In this document: in pieces, positions 1 through 6,659 of the stretch
Position numbering within the stretch: the first letter of the stretch is position 1
Layout: the number at the start of each line of letters is the position of its first letter
Source of the DNA: an uncultured Porphyromonadaceae bacterium
GTDB taxonomy: Bacteria > Bacteroidota > Bacteroidia > Bacteroidales > Muribaculaceae
NCBI GenBank assembly: GCA_947177595.1
Contig: CAMWUZ010000070.1
Span: forward strand, 1-8,163
Reading direction: 5' to 3'
DNA: 8,163 bases
Notes under the pieces: model-generated
What the model was told of the DNA's origin: nothing
Database searches by the model: none
Seen by the model: the letters and a program-made list of their open reading frames with translations, nothing else
Made by a program: the position numbers and the translations under genes

Positions 1-726
1 GACATATATAACCCCGCCCTTCCCGGCTCCCGCTTCGGAGTAACCGCCGATATAATAGGCGAAAAGTTGCCCGACTATATAGAGGGACTTCATTTCCACG
101 CTTTGTGTGAATCTGACTCACATGACCTTGAGAAAGTTTTGAAAGCCTTCGAAAGTCAGTTCGGTCATCTGTTGCCTCAGGTGAAATGGGTCAATATGGG
201 TGGCGGTCATCTGATGACCCGCGACGGATATGACATCGGTCATCTCATCTCCCTCATCAAGGATTTCAAGAGCCGATATCCGTGGATAGAGATAATTATG
301 GAACCCGGAAGCGCCTTTACATGGCGGACGGGTGATCTGCTTGCCTCAGTTGTGGATGTAGTCGAGAATCAAGGTATCAAAACAGCCATTATAGATGCCT
401 CATTTGCCTGTCATATGCCCGATTGCCTCGAGATGCCGTATAAACCGGCAATTACGGAGAGCGTTGAGGTTTCGGAGGGCAAGCCGGCATACCGCATAGG
501 AGGCAATTCCTGCCTAAGCGGTGATTTTATGGGTGACTGGGCATTTGACAGACCGCTCAAACAGGGCGACAGGCTGACTTTTGAGGATATGAATCACTAT
601 ACCACCGTGAAAACCACTATGTTTAACGGTATTTCGCATCCCTCAATAGCGCTTGTCAAGAGTGACGGAACTACGGAATATCTCCGTAAATATGATTTCG
701 AGGACTATAAATCAAGAATGTGCTGA
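1..726 (+). CDS. nspC: Carboxynorspermidine decarboxylase NspC, 5'-truncated by the window edge
   Basis: PLP-dependent, fold-type III decarboxylase that converts carboxynorspermidine or carboxyspermidine to norspermidine or spermidine, the last step of the cytosolic alternative polyamine pathway. The frame is open from base 1 and gives 241 C-terminal residues of a family usually near 380, so the N-terminal part with the PLP lysine lies outside. Visible family motifs are HFHALCE (residues 31-37), the glycine-rich phosphate-binding loop MGGGHL, EPGSAF, the segment CHMPDCLEMPYKP, and GGNSCLSGDFMGDW, which carries the conserved Cys-x-x-Gly-Asp of this decarboxylase group. A TTG at 67 could open a shorter frame, but the upstream residues (YNPALPGSRFG) also match the family, so the gene continues leftward. 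The stop TGA (724-726) overlaps the ATG of the next gene by one base. The usual partner, carboxynorspermidine dehydrogenase, is not in view. Confidence 0.95.
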   Translation, partial: DIYNPALPGSRFGVTADIIGEKLPDYIEGLHFHALCESDSHDLEKVLKAFESQFGHLLPQVKWVNMGGGHLMTRDGYDIGHLISLIKDFKSRYPWIEIIMEPGSAFTWRTGDLLASVVDVVENQGIKTAIIDASFACHMPDCLEMPYKPAITESVEVSEGKPAYRIGGNSCLSGDFMGDWAFDRPLKQGDRLTFEDMNHYTTVKTTMFNGISHPSIALVKSDGTTEYLRKYDFEDYKSRMC

Positions 727-1730
727 TGGCAAATCCAAGATACTCGGTGATAGTGCCGGTCTATAACCGCAATGATGAGGTTGCCGACCTGCTGGAAAGT
801 CTGAACAATCAGACCGAGCGTGATTTTGAAGTGATACTTGTTGAGGACGGCTCCACAATCCCCTGCACCGATGCCGTTGAGAAATTCGGCGGTAATCTTG
901 ACCTCCATTACTATCACAAGAGCAATGAAGGCAGATCTATAGCCCGCAATTACGGCATCGAGCGTAGCCGTGGCGATATGCTCATATTTTTTGACAGCGA
1001 CTGCGTTATACCGGAGGACTATTTCGAGAAGCTATCCAAAGCGCTCGGCTCCAAGCCCCTTGACTGTTTCGGCGGACCTGATGCGGCACACGAATCATTT
1101 TCGACGGTGCAGAAAGCAATCAATTTCGCGATGACCTCTTTTCTGACCACCGGCGGAATCAGGGGAGGAAAAGTGAGCCTGGAGAAATTCACTCCCCGCT
1201 CTTTCAACATGGGGTACAGCATAGAGGTTTACAATACCACAGGCGGTTTCCGCGAGATGTTTTCAGAGGATATCGACATGAGTATGCGTATCAGAAATGC
1301 AGGTTTTAAAATCGGATTGATCAGAGATGCGGAAGTATTTCACAAGCGTAGGATCGATTTCAAGAAATTCATGCGTCAGGTATATGTTTTCGGAATGTCA
1401 CGCATCACCTTGAAGCTACTGTATCCCGATTCCCTGAAAGCGGTTCATGCTCTCCCGGCGGTTGCCGTTGTTGCAGGAATGGCGTGCATCCTACTCGCTA
1501 TTTTCCTATCGCCGTGGTGGTTACTCCCGATTGGAATCTATCTTGCCGCAATCTTCATTTCAGCTCTCGCAAGCACGAGGTCACTCAAAATAGCGGTACT
1601 GGCAATACCTGCAAGTGTAATCCAGATATGCGGCTACGGCTGCGGATTCCTGAAAGCATGGTTTACAAAAATAGTTCTCCGGCGCGGTAGAAATATCGAG
1701 GAGGAGATAGAGATGCGTCGCGGCAAATAA
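726..1730 (+). CDS. Family 2 glycosyltransferase with C-terminal membrane helices
   Basis: Probable inner-membrane GT-A glycosyltransferase (334 aa) that transfers a sugar from a nucleotide-sugar donor; donor and acceptor cannot be read from sequence. The N-terminus shows the GT2 start SVIVPVYNR (7-15), then VEDGS (39-43), NEGRSIARNYG (67-77), the metal-binding DSD at 90-92, and an acidic ED pair at 181-182 in the expected acceptor-side position. After this come a basic stretch and hydrophobic segments at about 242-262, 264-282 and 289-308, then a basic tail. The helices suggest a lipid-linked acceptor or membrane anchoring. I chose the ATG at 726, which overlaps the nspC stop as TGATG; a GTG at 720 would add two residues. 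The Q-x-x-R-W motif of processive synthases is absent (QVYVFG occupies a similar place), which argues against a cellulose-synthase-like polymerase. Likely cotranscribed with nspC and radC. Confidence 0.88.
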   Translation: MANPRYSVIVPVYNRNDEVADLLESLNNQTERDFEVILVEDGSTIPCTDAVEKFGGNLDLHYYHKSNEGRSIARNYGIERSRGDMLIFFDSDCVIPEDYFEKLSKALGSKPLDCFGGPDAAHESFSTVQKAINFAMTSFLTTGGIRGGKVSLEKFTPRSFNMGYSIEVYNTTGGFREMFSEDIDMSMRIRNAGFKIGLIRDAEVFHKRRIDFKKFMRQVYVFGMSRITLKLLYPDSLKAVHALPAVAVVAGMACILLAIFLSPWWLLPIGIYLAAIFISALASTRSLKIAVLAIPASVIQICGYGCGFLKAWFTKIVLRRGRNIEEEIEMRRGK

Positions 1731-1735
1731 CACCA

Positions 1736-2449
1736 ATGGTTAAGGAATATAAAGATATAGAATTTACCGGACGTATAGCCGATCTGAGCGAGGATGACCG
1801 TCCGCGCGAAAAGGCTATAAGGCATGATATCAGGTCACTCAGCAACGCCGAACTGCTTGCAATCATTCTTGGAGGGGGCATGCAAGGTAAATCGGTGATG
1901 GATCTGAGCCGGGAAATGCTTTCCAAAGCCCATAACAGTCTAGACAGCTTGTCAAGAATGCGAATCAACGAGATGTGCCGCGCATTCAAAGGTGTCGGTC
2001 CGGCAAAGGCAGTCAGCCTTGCAGCCGCATTTGAGCTGGGTCTCCGGTGCCGTGATGAGAAAGCCAAGGCGGAATGTACAGTCAGAAGTTCCAAGGATGC
2101 CTATAATTATATACGCGGACATCTTGAGCGGCTTGACCGGGAGGAATTCTGGATTCTGACCCTATCACGCTCCAACCGTATTACGGGTGCCGAGTGTGTG
2201 AGCCGTGGGGGAACCGCCGCAACAGTAGTAGATGTCAAACTGCTGATGAAAATGGCGGTTGACCGACTTGCCTCCGGCATAATCGCAGTTCACAATCATC
2301 CGAGCGGCAATCTTCATCCGAGTGCTGAAGATGACAGAATCACAAAGAAAATCAAAGAAGCCGCACAAATACTTGATATGCGCCTGCTCGACCACCTGAT
2401 TATAAGCCCGGACTCATACTACTCCTATGCCGATTCCGGAACTCTGTAA
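1736..2449 (+). CDS. radC: RadC family JAB/MPN-domain protein (UPF0758)
   Basis: A 237-aa member of the RadC family, near the usual length. The N-terminal part has RPREKAIRHDIRSLSNAELLAIIL (in pieces: RPREK at 22-26, LSNAELLAIIL at 35-45) and a helix-hairpin-helix-like FKGVGPAKAV (84-93). The C-terminal JAB1/MPN metalloprotease-like domain has the full JAMM-type zinc signature: H186 and H188 in HNHPSG, S196 and D199. The family was named for a supposed DNA-repair role that was later traced to recG in E. coli, so its real function is unsettled; zinc-dependent nuclease or peptidase activity is possible. It starts 5 bases after the glycosyltransferase stop and so is probably the third gene of that operon. 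Its stop is one base from the stop of the convergent DUF4421 gene, and I see no terminator hairpin between them. Confidence 0.95.
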   Translation: MVKEYKDIEFTGRIADLSEDDRPREKAIRHDIRSLSNAELLAIILGGGMQGKSVMDLSREMLSKAHNSLDSLSRMRINEMCRAFKGVGPAKAVSLAAAFELGLRCRDEKAKAECTVRSSKDAYNYIRGHLERLDREEFWILTLSRSNRITGAECVSRGGTAATVVDVKLLMKMAVDRLASGIIAVHNHPSGNLHPSAEDDRITKKIKEAAQILDMRLLDHLIISPDSYYSYADSGTL

Positions 2450-2450
2450 A

Positions 2451-3557
2451 TCAGAAGCGCACGCCGGTGATGAAGGATACTGAGGGTATGCTGTTAAAGA
2501 AAGTGAAGCCCCTGGCAAAATACGAGTGCCCTTCAAAGTTGCCTATTATCGCGGCGAAAAGGCTCCGGTGGTTATAAACCACTGACCCATTTACTCTTAT
2601 ATTTGCGGAAAACATATCTTTCTTACCGTCAGTAGTACCTTCATAAGAATGTTTGTAACCGATTGACGGGAGAACAGTTGCATTAATCAGCCATGTGCGC
2701 GGTTTCAATACCCAGTTATAGCCGTAGCCGGCGAGCACATCATAGTCCCGGTAAAAGAAATGATAGTCGGTTTCCAGTTTGGGCAGATATTCAAGCATTT
2801 GTGAGGGAAGCCCCGAAAAATCTATTCCAATCTTCTGACGGTCATAACTGAACCCTATCATCCATGTACCGGCACTCTTGAGCTGGTATCTGGAGAAGTT
2901 ATACGCCGCACTCTGAGAGTATTTTCTGTGATTGAAAAAATAATAGATGTTTGCGGACAGGGTCTCCTGGGAAATGTCATTGAACTTATAATCCAGGGAA
3001 CTACCGTCACCGGGGCGATAATCTCCGAAGTGGGTAATTTTGGTGCCGCCGTTTGCCTTTGAGTAGTTTATCCCCGCCGAGAAAAGCCCACAGACGAAAT
3101 TGAAGTTGAAACTCCGCCGCAAAGATGTCTCCCCTCCGAAAATGGCATTTGCATCCCAAGTGTAACCGGTACTCACAGCCATGAAACTGATATGCGCACC
3201 CAAATCACTGTAGAGGTTGGATCGGATGCGCAGATAATTTTTTGATGAGAAAAACATTTCATTTCCGGTAATCCAGTTATAGCTTCTCGCCATAGCTTTC
3301 CACTTCTTACCGGTGCCCACCACATAGGTGGAATCATAGTCATTAAATGTCTTGTCACCCCAATTATAAACATTCACACAGAATCTTGCGAATTTCGGAT
3401 AATTTATACCGGGATGGTTGACATCGAAGTTTGCCGCTATGAGCTGCCTGACCCACGGAAGCCTGCTGAATTCAGCCGAATCAACAGGATTGGCAGCACA
3501 GATGCCCTGCGCTGCCAACAGTATGAGAATGAGTATGGCTGAATGCCTGAATTTCAT
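2451..3557 (-). CDS. DUF4421 family probable outer-membrane beta-barrel protein
   Basis: A 368-aa exported protein of the DUF4421 family, which I know from Bacteroidetes; no biochemical function is established. Residues 1-21 form a signal peptide (basic start, hydrophobic AILILILLA, cleavage likely after GICA). The rest has no long hydrophobic helix but many alternating aromatic/polar segments, the pattern of amphipathic beta strands, and it ends in phenylalanine (GVRF), as outer-membrane barrels usually do. Family-like stretches include NVYNWGDKTFN, VVGTGKKWK, DLGAHISFMAVSTGY, ITHFGDYRPG, NIYYFFNHRKYSQSAAY and the repeated YGYNW/IGYKHS type strands. It is the second gene of a pair: its ATG overlaps the TAA of the choloylglycine-hydrolase-family gene by one base (TAATG), so translation is probably coupled and the two products probably work together. 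The barrel location and any substrate-transport role are inference; the family call is from remembered family sequence. Confidence 0.85.
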   Translation of the reverse strand: MKFRHSAILILILLAAQGICAANPVDSAEFSRLPWVRQLIAANFDVNHPGINYPKFARFCVNVYNWGDKTFNDYDSTYVVGTGKKWKAMARSYNWITGNEMFFSSKNYLRIRSNLYSDLGAHISFMAVSTGYTWDANAIFGGETSLRRSFNFNFVCGLFSAGINYSKANGGTKITHFGDYRPGDGSSLDYKFNDISQETLSANIYYFFNHRKYSQSAAYNFSRYQLKSAGTWMIGFSYDRQKIGIDFSGLPSQMLEYLPKLETDYHFFYRDYDVLAGYGYNWVLKPRTWLINATVLPSIGYKHSYEGTTDGKKDMFSANIRVNGSVVYNHRSLFAAIIGNFEGHSYFARGFTFFNSIPSVSFITGVRF

Positions 3558-4597
3558 TAATACATAGGAGTGAAAGGTGCTGTAGGCACAAGGAGCTTAT
3601 TGGCACAGCCAACTGCATCCGCGGCATTTGCAACCGTCAGTTTCAGCACCGGCGCACCTTTTCTGAGATCACACTTCTTGAGATCCACATATATCACTCC
3701 GAGATGAGTGACGGGTTCAAAATAGTAGTATTTATCTCTAAGGTTTGCAAACGAACGCCACTGGGTTGATGAAACATTAGGCTCACCGTTAACAGTATAG
3801 TGATAGGGCACCGACACATTCATGATAATACTTCTTGCAATAGCCACTCCCACAGATGCATCGGCTGTTTTTTCAACATTCTTCTCAAAGAAGGAGGCTC
3901 TGACAAAACGATCGGGACTCTTGACTGTACCGGGAAGCATATTAACACCTCCGATACCCTTCCAGTAGTTGTTGATTGCAAGCATCTGAGGATAGGGAGG
4001 GTCGTTGGTGAACACTCTAACAGAATCAGTATTGTAAATCTTGATATTGCCGTGGTCAAACTCAAACACCGCACTGTTGCCCTGAGCGTCATTCAGCGCC
4101 CAATGGAGAGTAGATACCGTGCCACCGTCAAATGTTGCTCCTGAGATGGTGAAGTCTTGCTTGGCAAGTGCGTCACACGCCTCCTGTGTAGTAGCGAAAT
4201 TATCGAGAATCCAGGCAACGAACACAGCCAGCGACATTGCGGGTCGTCCTTCTGTCTCAGGGTTGACATATACTGTGCCTTTGCAGAAAAGCCCGTTTAC
4301 AGAAAGACCTTTTTCGTTCATGCCTTCGGTAATACCGCCATCATAGCTGACTGCATAAACAGCTCCATATTTAGATGTCCATTTAACGGCGTCCGGGGTC
4401 ACATTACCCACCTTCTTCATACCCTTAGGATAAACATACAGGTTGGTGGGAATAGGTGTTTTCCAGTCAAGCGATCTGCCCACGATAACGAGCGAGCTAT
4501 CGCCCTGGTAGGAAACAAGTGAACAAGCCGAGGAATCAACCGCGGTAACTGATGCAACCGCGAAGGTTGCTGCTGCAAGTAAATTTTTCAGTTTCAT
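3557..4597 (-). CDS. Exported choloylglycine hydrolase / penicillin V acylase family enzyme (linear amide C-N hydrolase)
   Basis: Ntn-hydrolase of 346 aa that should cleave a linear amide bond such as a conjugated bile salt, penicillin V or an N-acyl amino acid or lactone. With the ATG at 4597, the signal peptide (KLKNLLAAATFAVASV) ends in SSA before Cys25, which would become the N-terminal nucleophile after cleavage. The family active-site set is present: Cys25, Arg41 (C+16) and Asp44 (C+19) in GRSLDW, the EGMNEKGL motif (91-98), Asn198 in FTNDPPY, and an Arg in SPDRFVRASF (near 230). The segments DNFATTQEA, MLPG and WRSFANLRDKYYYFE resemble Gram-negative Bacteroides-type members. A TTG at 4612 in the same frame would add five residues, but the promoter lies across it. 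The residue after GL where bile salt hydrolases carry substrate-contacting Asn82 is Phe here, so bile-salt activity cannot be assumed. First gene of a two-gene operon with DUF4421. Confidence 0.9.
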   Translation of the reverse strand: MKLKNLLAAATFAVASVTAVDSSACSLVSYQGDSSLVIVGRSLDWKTPIPTNLYVYPKGMKKVGNVTPDAVKWTSKYGAVYAVSYDGGITEGMNEKGLSVNGLFCKGTVYVNPETEGRPAMSLAVFVAWILDNFATTQEACDALAKQDFTISGATFDGGTVSTLHWALNDAQGNSAVFEFDHGNIKIYNTDSVRVFTNDPPYPQMLAINNYWKGIGGVNMLPGTVKSPDRFVRASFFEKNVEKTADASVGVAIARSIIMNVSVPYHYTVNGEPNVSSTQWRSFANLRDKYYYFEPVTHLGVIYVDLKKCDLRKGAPVLKLTVANAADAVGCANKLLVPTAPFTPMY

Positions 4598-4601
4598 AAA
4601 G

Positions 4602-4631
4602 CAAAGGTACAATGAATTTTTAACAATTCAA
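4602..4631 (-). promoter_or_regulatory. Bacteroidetes-type promoter for the hydrolase-DUF4421 operon
   Basis: On the minus strand, a TTG (4631-4629), 19 bases, and then TACCTTTG (4609-4602) match the Bacteroidetes primary sigma factor consensus (TTTG/TTG, 19-21 bases, TAnnTTTG). The last G is only four bases before the ATG at 4597. By the usual geometry transcription would begin at or next to that ATG, giving a leaderless or nearly leaderless message. The start site is inference. Confidence 0.7.
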
Positions 4632-4634
4632 CGC

Positions 4635-4665
4635 TTGCGGGGCTTATATGGTTCTGTTATTTTTG
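4635..4665 (+). promoter_or_regulatory. Bacteroidetes-type promoter for dinB
   Basis: TTG (4635-4637), 20 bases, then TATTTTTG (4658-4665) fits the Bacteroidetes -33/-7 consensus. Predicted initiation near 4669-4671 leaves about 6-8 untranslated bases before the ATG at 4677, or none if the ATG at 4671 is used. Its -33 element is three bases from that of the opposing hydrolase promoter. I see no LexA-type operator that I can identify with confidence. Confidence 0.65.
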
Positions 4666-4676
4666 TAATAATGTTG

Positions 4677-5747
4677 ATGAGGAAGATAATTCATGTTGAT
4701 ATGGATGCCTTCTATGCATCGGTTGAGCAACGCGATAACCCGGAACTTCGCGGCAAGCCGATAGCGGTAGGACATGAGAGCGGACGCGGTGTTGTTGCAG
4801 CCGCGAGCTATGAGGCACGTCGTTTTGGCGTTCATTCAGCGATGCCAAGCACCTGCGCACGCCGAAAGTGTCCGTCACTGATATTCGTCGAGGGGAGAAT
4901 GGATGTTTACAAAGAGGTGTCCGCCCAAATCCACGATATTTTTCACAGATATACAGATATCATAGAACCTATCAGTCTTGACGAGGCTTTTCTGGATGTT
5001 ACTGAAAACAAGCACGGAATAAATCTTGCCGTCGAGATTGCCCGGAGAATAAAAACGGAGATAAGAAGTGAGCTGAACTTAGTGGCATCGGCTGGAGTGA
5101 GCTACAACAAATTTCTTGCCAAGATAGCATCGGATTTCCGCAAACCTGACGGATTATGCACCATCCATCCGAACAAGGCTCAGGATTTTATCAGCGGTCT
5201 GCCGATAGAGAGTTTCTGGGGAGTCGGTCCGGTAACGGCAAAAAAGATGCATGGTCTGGGGATTCATACCGGAAGTGATCTTGCCAAATGGTCGGTAGAT
5301 CTGCTTACACAGACTTTCGGCAAGACGGGACAGATATACTATGATTTCGCGAGGGGAATAGATAACAGACCTGTAGAGCCGAGCAGAGTGAGAAAGTCAC
5401 TAAGCTGCGAGCATACTCTTGAAACAGACATTCTTGATATAGACCAATTGTCGGTGTTTCTGCACGATGCGGCGGAAGACCTTGAAGGTCGCATACGCCG
5501 GAAAGGGTTCAGCGGATGCACCCTCACTCTCAAACTGAAGTTTTATGACTTCACAAACATCACCCGCAGCATTACCCGCGATGAGGATTTTAAATCGGTA
5601 GAAGACATATATTCATGGGGTCTCCGGCTACTGAAGGAAACCGATCTCGCACTGCGCCCGGTGAGACTTATCGGCTTGGGGGTGAGCAATCCACATAAGG
5701 AGAAGGAGGAAGAGGTGTGGCGACAACTCACTTTTGATTTTTATTAG
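4677..5747 (+). CDS. dinB: DNA polymerase IV (Y-family translesion polymerase)
   Basis: Error-prone Y-family polymerase (356 aa) that extends past damaged or mispaired template. The palm carries metal ligands Asp8 in HVDMDAFYASVE and Asp102-Glu103 in ISLDEAFLDV; the finger motif YEARRFGVHSAMP (45-57), SYNKFLAKIASDFRKPDG (142-159) and a helix-hairpin-helix WGVGPVTAKKMHGLG (181-195) follow in the normal order. Tyr13 sits at the steric-gate position that excludes ribonucleotides. The C-terminus QLTFDFY (350-356) is a good match to the pentapeptide-type beta-clamp binding motif, consistent with recruitment to the sliding clamp. I chose the ATG at 4677 because MRKIIHVDMD aligns directly with the E. 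coli start; an in-frame ATG at 4671 adds two residues, and a TTG at 4635 is unlikely because it is the promoter's -33 element. nfo follows 57 bases downstream in the same direction. Confidence 0.95.
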   Translation: MRKIIHVDMDAFYASVEQRDNPELRGKPIAVGHESGRGVVAAASYEARRFGVHSAMPSTCARRKCPSLIFVEGRMDVYKEVSAQIHDIFHRYTDIIEPISLDEAFLDVTENKHGINLAVEIARRIKTEIRSELNLVASAGVSYNKFLAKIASDFRKPDGLCTIHPNKAQDFISGLPIESFWGVGPVTAKKMHGLGIHTGSDLAKWSVDLLTQTFGKTGQIYYDFARGIDNRPVEPSRVRKSLSCEHTLETDILDIDQLSVFLHDAAEDLEGRIRRKGFSGCTLTLKLKFYDFTNITRSITRDEDFKSVEDIYSWGLRLLKETDLALRPVRLIGLGVSNPHKEKEEEVWRQLTFDFY

Positions 5748-5769
5748 GGACTGATTGAGGAATAAATAT

Positions 5770-5777
5770 TAAATTTG
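5770..5777 (+). promoter_or_regulatory. Possible -7 element upstream of nfo
   Basis: TAAATTTG at 5770-5777 fits the TAnnTTTG consensus and would place the transcription start about 23 bases before the nfo ATG, a normal leader length. No TTG is found 19-21 bases upstream (the nearest, 5755-5757, is only 12 away), so the promoter is incomplete. nfo may instead, or also, be read through from dinB. Confidence 0.4.
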
Positions 5778-5804
5778 CGACAACAATAAATAACAGAAAC
5801 TGAT

Positions 5805-6659
5805 ATGAAATATATAGGTGCGCATGTGAGCGCAAGCGCCGGGGTGAGTCAGGCTCCCATAAATGCAGCAAACATCGGAGCAAAAGCGTTTGCTCTCTTC
5901 ACCCGTAATCCGTCCCGCTGGAACTCTCCCGTCATAAAAGCAAAGGAGGCAGACGCATTCAAGGAGAACTGCGAGAAATTCGGTTACTCTCCCGCTCAGA
6001 TTCTGCCGCATGACAGCTATCTGATAAATCTCGGCGCACCCGATCCTGAAAAGCTGGAGAAAAGCAGAGAGGCATTTCTGGATGAGATGCACCGCTGCGA
6101 ACAGCTCGGACTCACAATGCTGAACTTTCACCCCGGCAGTCACCTCAAACTTATGGAAACGAATGAGTGTCTGGATCTTATAGCCGCTTCTATCAATCTC
6201 GCACTCGCTGAGACAATGGGAGTTAAAGCGGTTATTGAAAATACTGCCGGGCAAGGGAGTAACTTAGGTTTTTCCTTCGGTCAGTTAGCCCACATTATAA
6301 ATAAGGTGGAGGACAAGGAGCGTGTGGGAGTATGCATTGATACCTGCCATACTTTCGCCGCCGGATATGATCTGTCCACTCCCGAAGGCTACGCGGCAAC
6401 ATGGAGCGAATTTGAGCATGAAGTAGGATTCAAATATCTCAGCGCCATGCATATCAATGACTCCAAGAAAGGGGTTGGCAGCAGAGTTGACCGCCATGAA
6501 TCGCTCGGACTCGGTGCGATAGGCAAAGAATTTTTCGAGATGCTGATGCGCGATCCGCGTATGGATAACATTCCCCTGATTCTTGAGACACCAAACGAAG
6601 AGATTTGGGCTGAAGAAATCAAATGGCTCTACTCACTCGTGCCGTCAGAAAGCAAATAA
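5805..6659 (+). CDS. nfo: Endonuclease IV (AP endonuclease)
   Basis: Zinc-dependent apurinic/apyrimidinic endonuclease of base excision repair, which nicks 5' of abasic sites and trims blocked 3' ends. The protein is 284 aa, one short of E. coli Nfo, and all nine metal ligands fall at the same residue numbers: His69, His109, Glu145, Asp179, His182, His216, Asp229, His231 and Glu261. The TIM-barrel signatures are intact, including GAHVSASAG (5-13), NFHPGSH (107-113), IENTAGQG (144-151), CIDTCHTFAAGYD (177-189) and HINDSK (216-221). The ATG at 5805 places the first conserved residues where the family expects them. It lies downstream of dinB, so the two may share a transcript for damage tolerance and repair. 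Its last 15 bases overlap the 3' end of the convergent DUF6808-like gene. Confidence 0.97.
   Translation: MKYIGAHVSASAGVSQAPINAANIGAKAFALFTRNPSRWNSPVIKAKEADAFKENCEKFGYSPAQILPHDSYLINLGAPDPEKLEKSREAFLDEMHRCEQLGLTMLNFHPGSHLKLMETNECLDLIAASINLALAETMGVKAVIENTAGQGSNLGFSFGQLAHIINKVEDKERVGVCIDTCHTFAAGYDLSTPEGYAATWSEFEHEVGFKYLSAMHINDSKKGVGSRVDRHESLGLGAIGKEFFEMLMRDPRMDNIPLILETPNEEIWAEEIKWLYSLVPSESK

Noticed and set aside
1663..2094. 143-codon open frame on the minus strand across the glycosyltransferase-radC junction
   Set aside because: It lies antisense to well-supported radC and glycosyltransferase sequence, and its translation is low-complexity and Ser/Arg-rich with no recognisable family.
3800..4522. 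Plus-strand open frames inside the hydrolase gene
   Set aside because: They are frame shadows of a gene with an intact active site, signal peptide and promoter; their translations match nothing I know.
4511..4540. Lipoprotein signal at the hydrolase (Ser-Ser-Ala-Cys)
   Set aside because: The -3 residue is Ser rather than Leu/Val, and the Cys is the expected Ntn nucleophile, which needs a free amino group; simple signal-peptidase cleavage is the better reading.
4598..4612. TTG at 4612 as the hydrolase start, adding five residues
   Set aside because: The -7 element of the promoter (4609-4602) lies inside this extension, and the ATG at 4597 gives a standard signal peptide.
4635..4676. TTG at 4635 as the dinB start, adding 14 residues
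   Set aside because: This TTG is the likely -33 element and the -7 box follows within the extension; the ATG at 4677 aligns with the E. coli DinB N-terminus.
5769..6254. 161-codon open frame on the minus strand across nfo
   Set aside because: It is antisense to nfo, whose nine metal ligands are all in place, and it shows no domain or promoter of its own.
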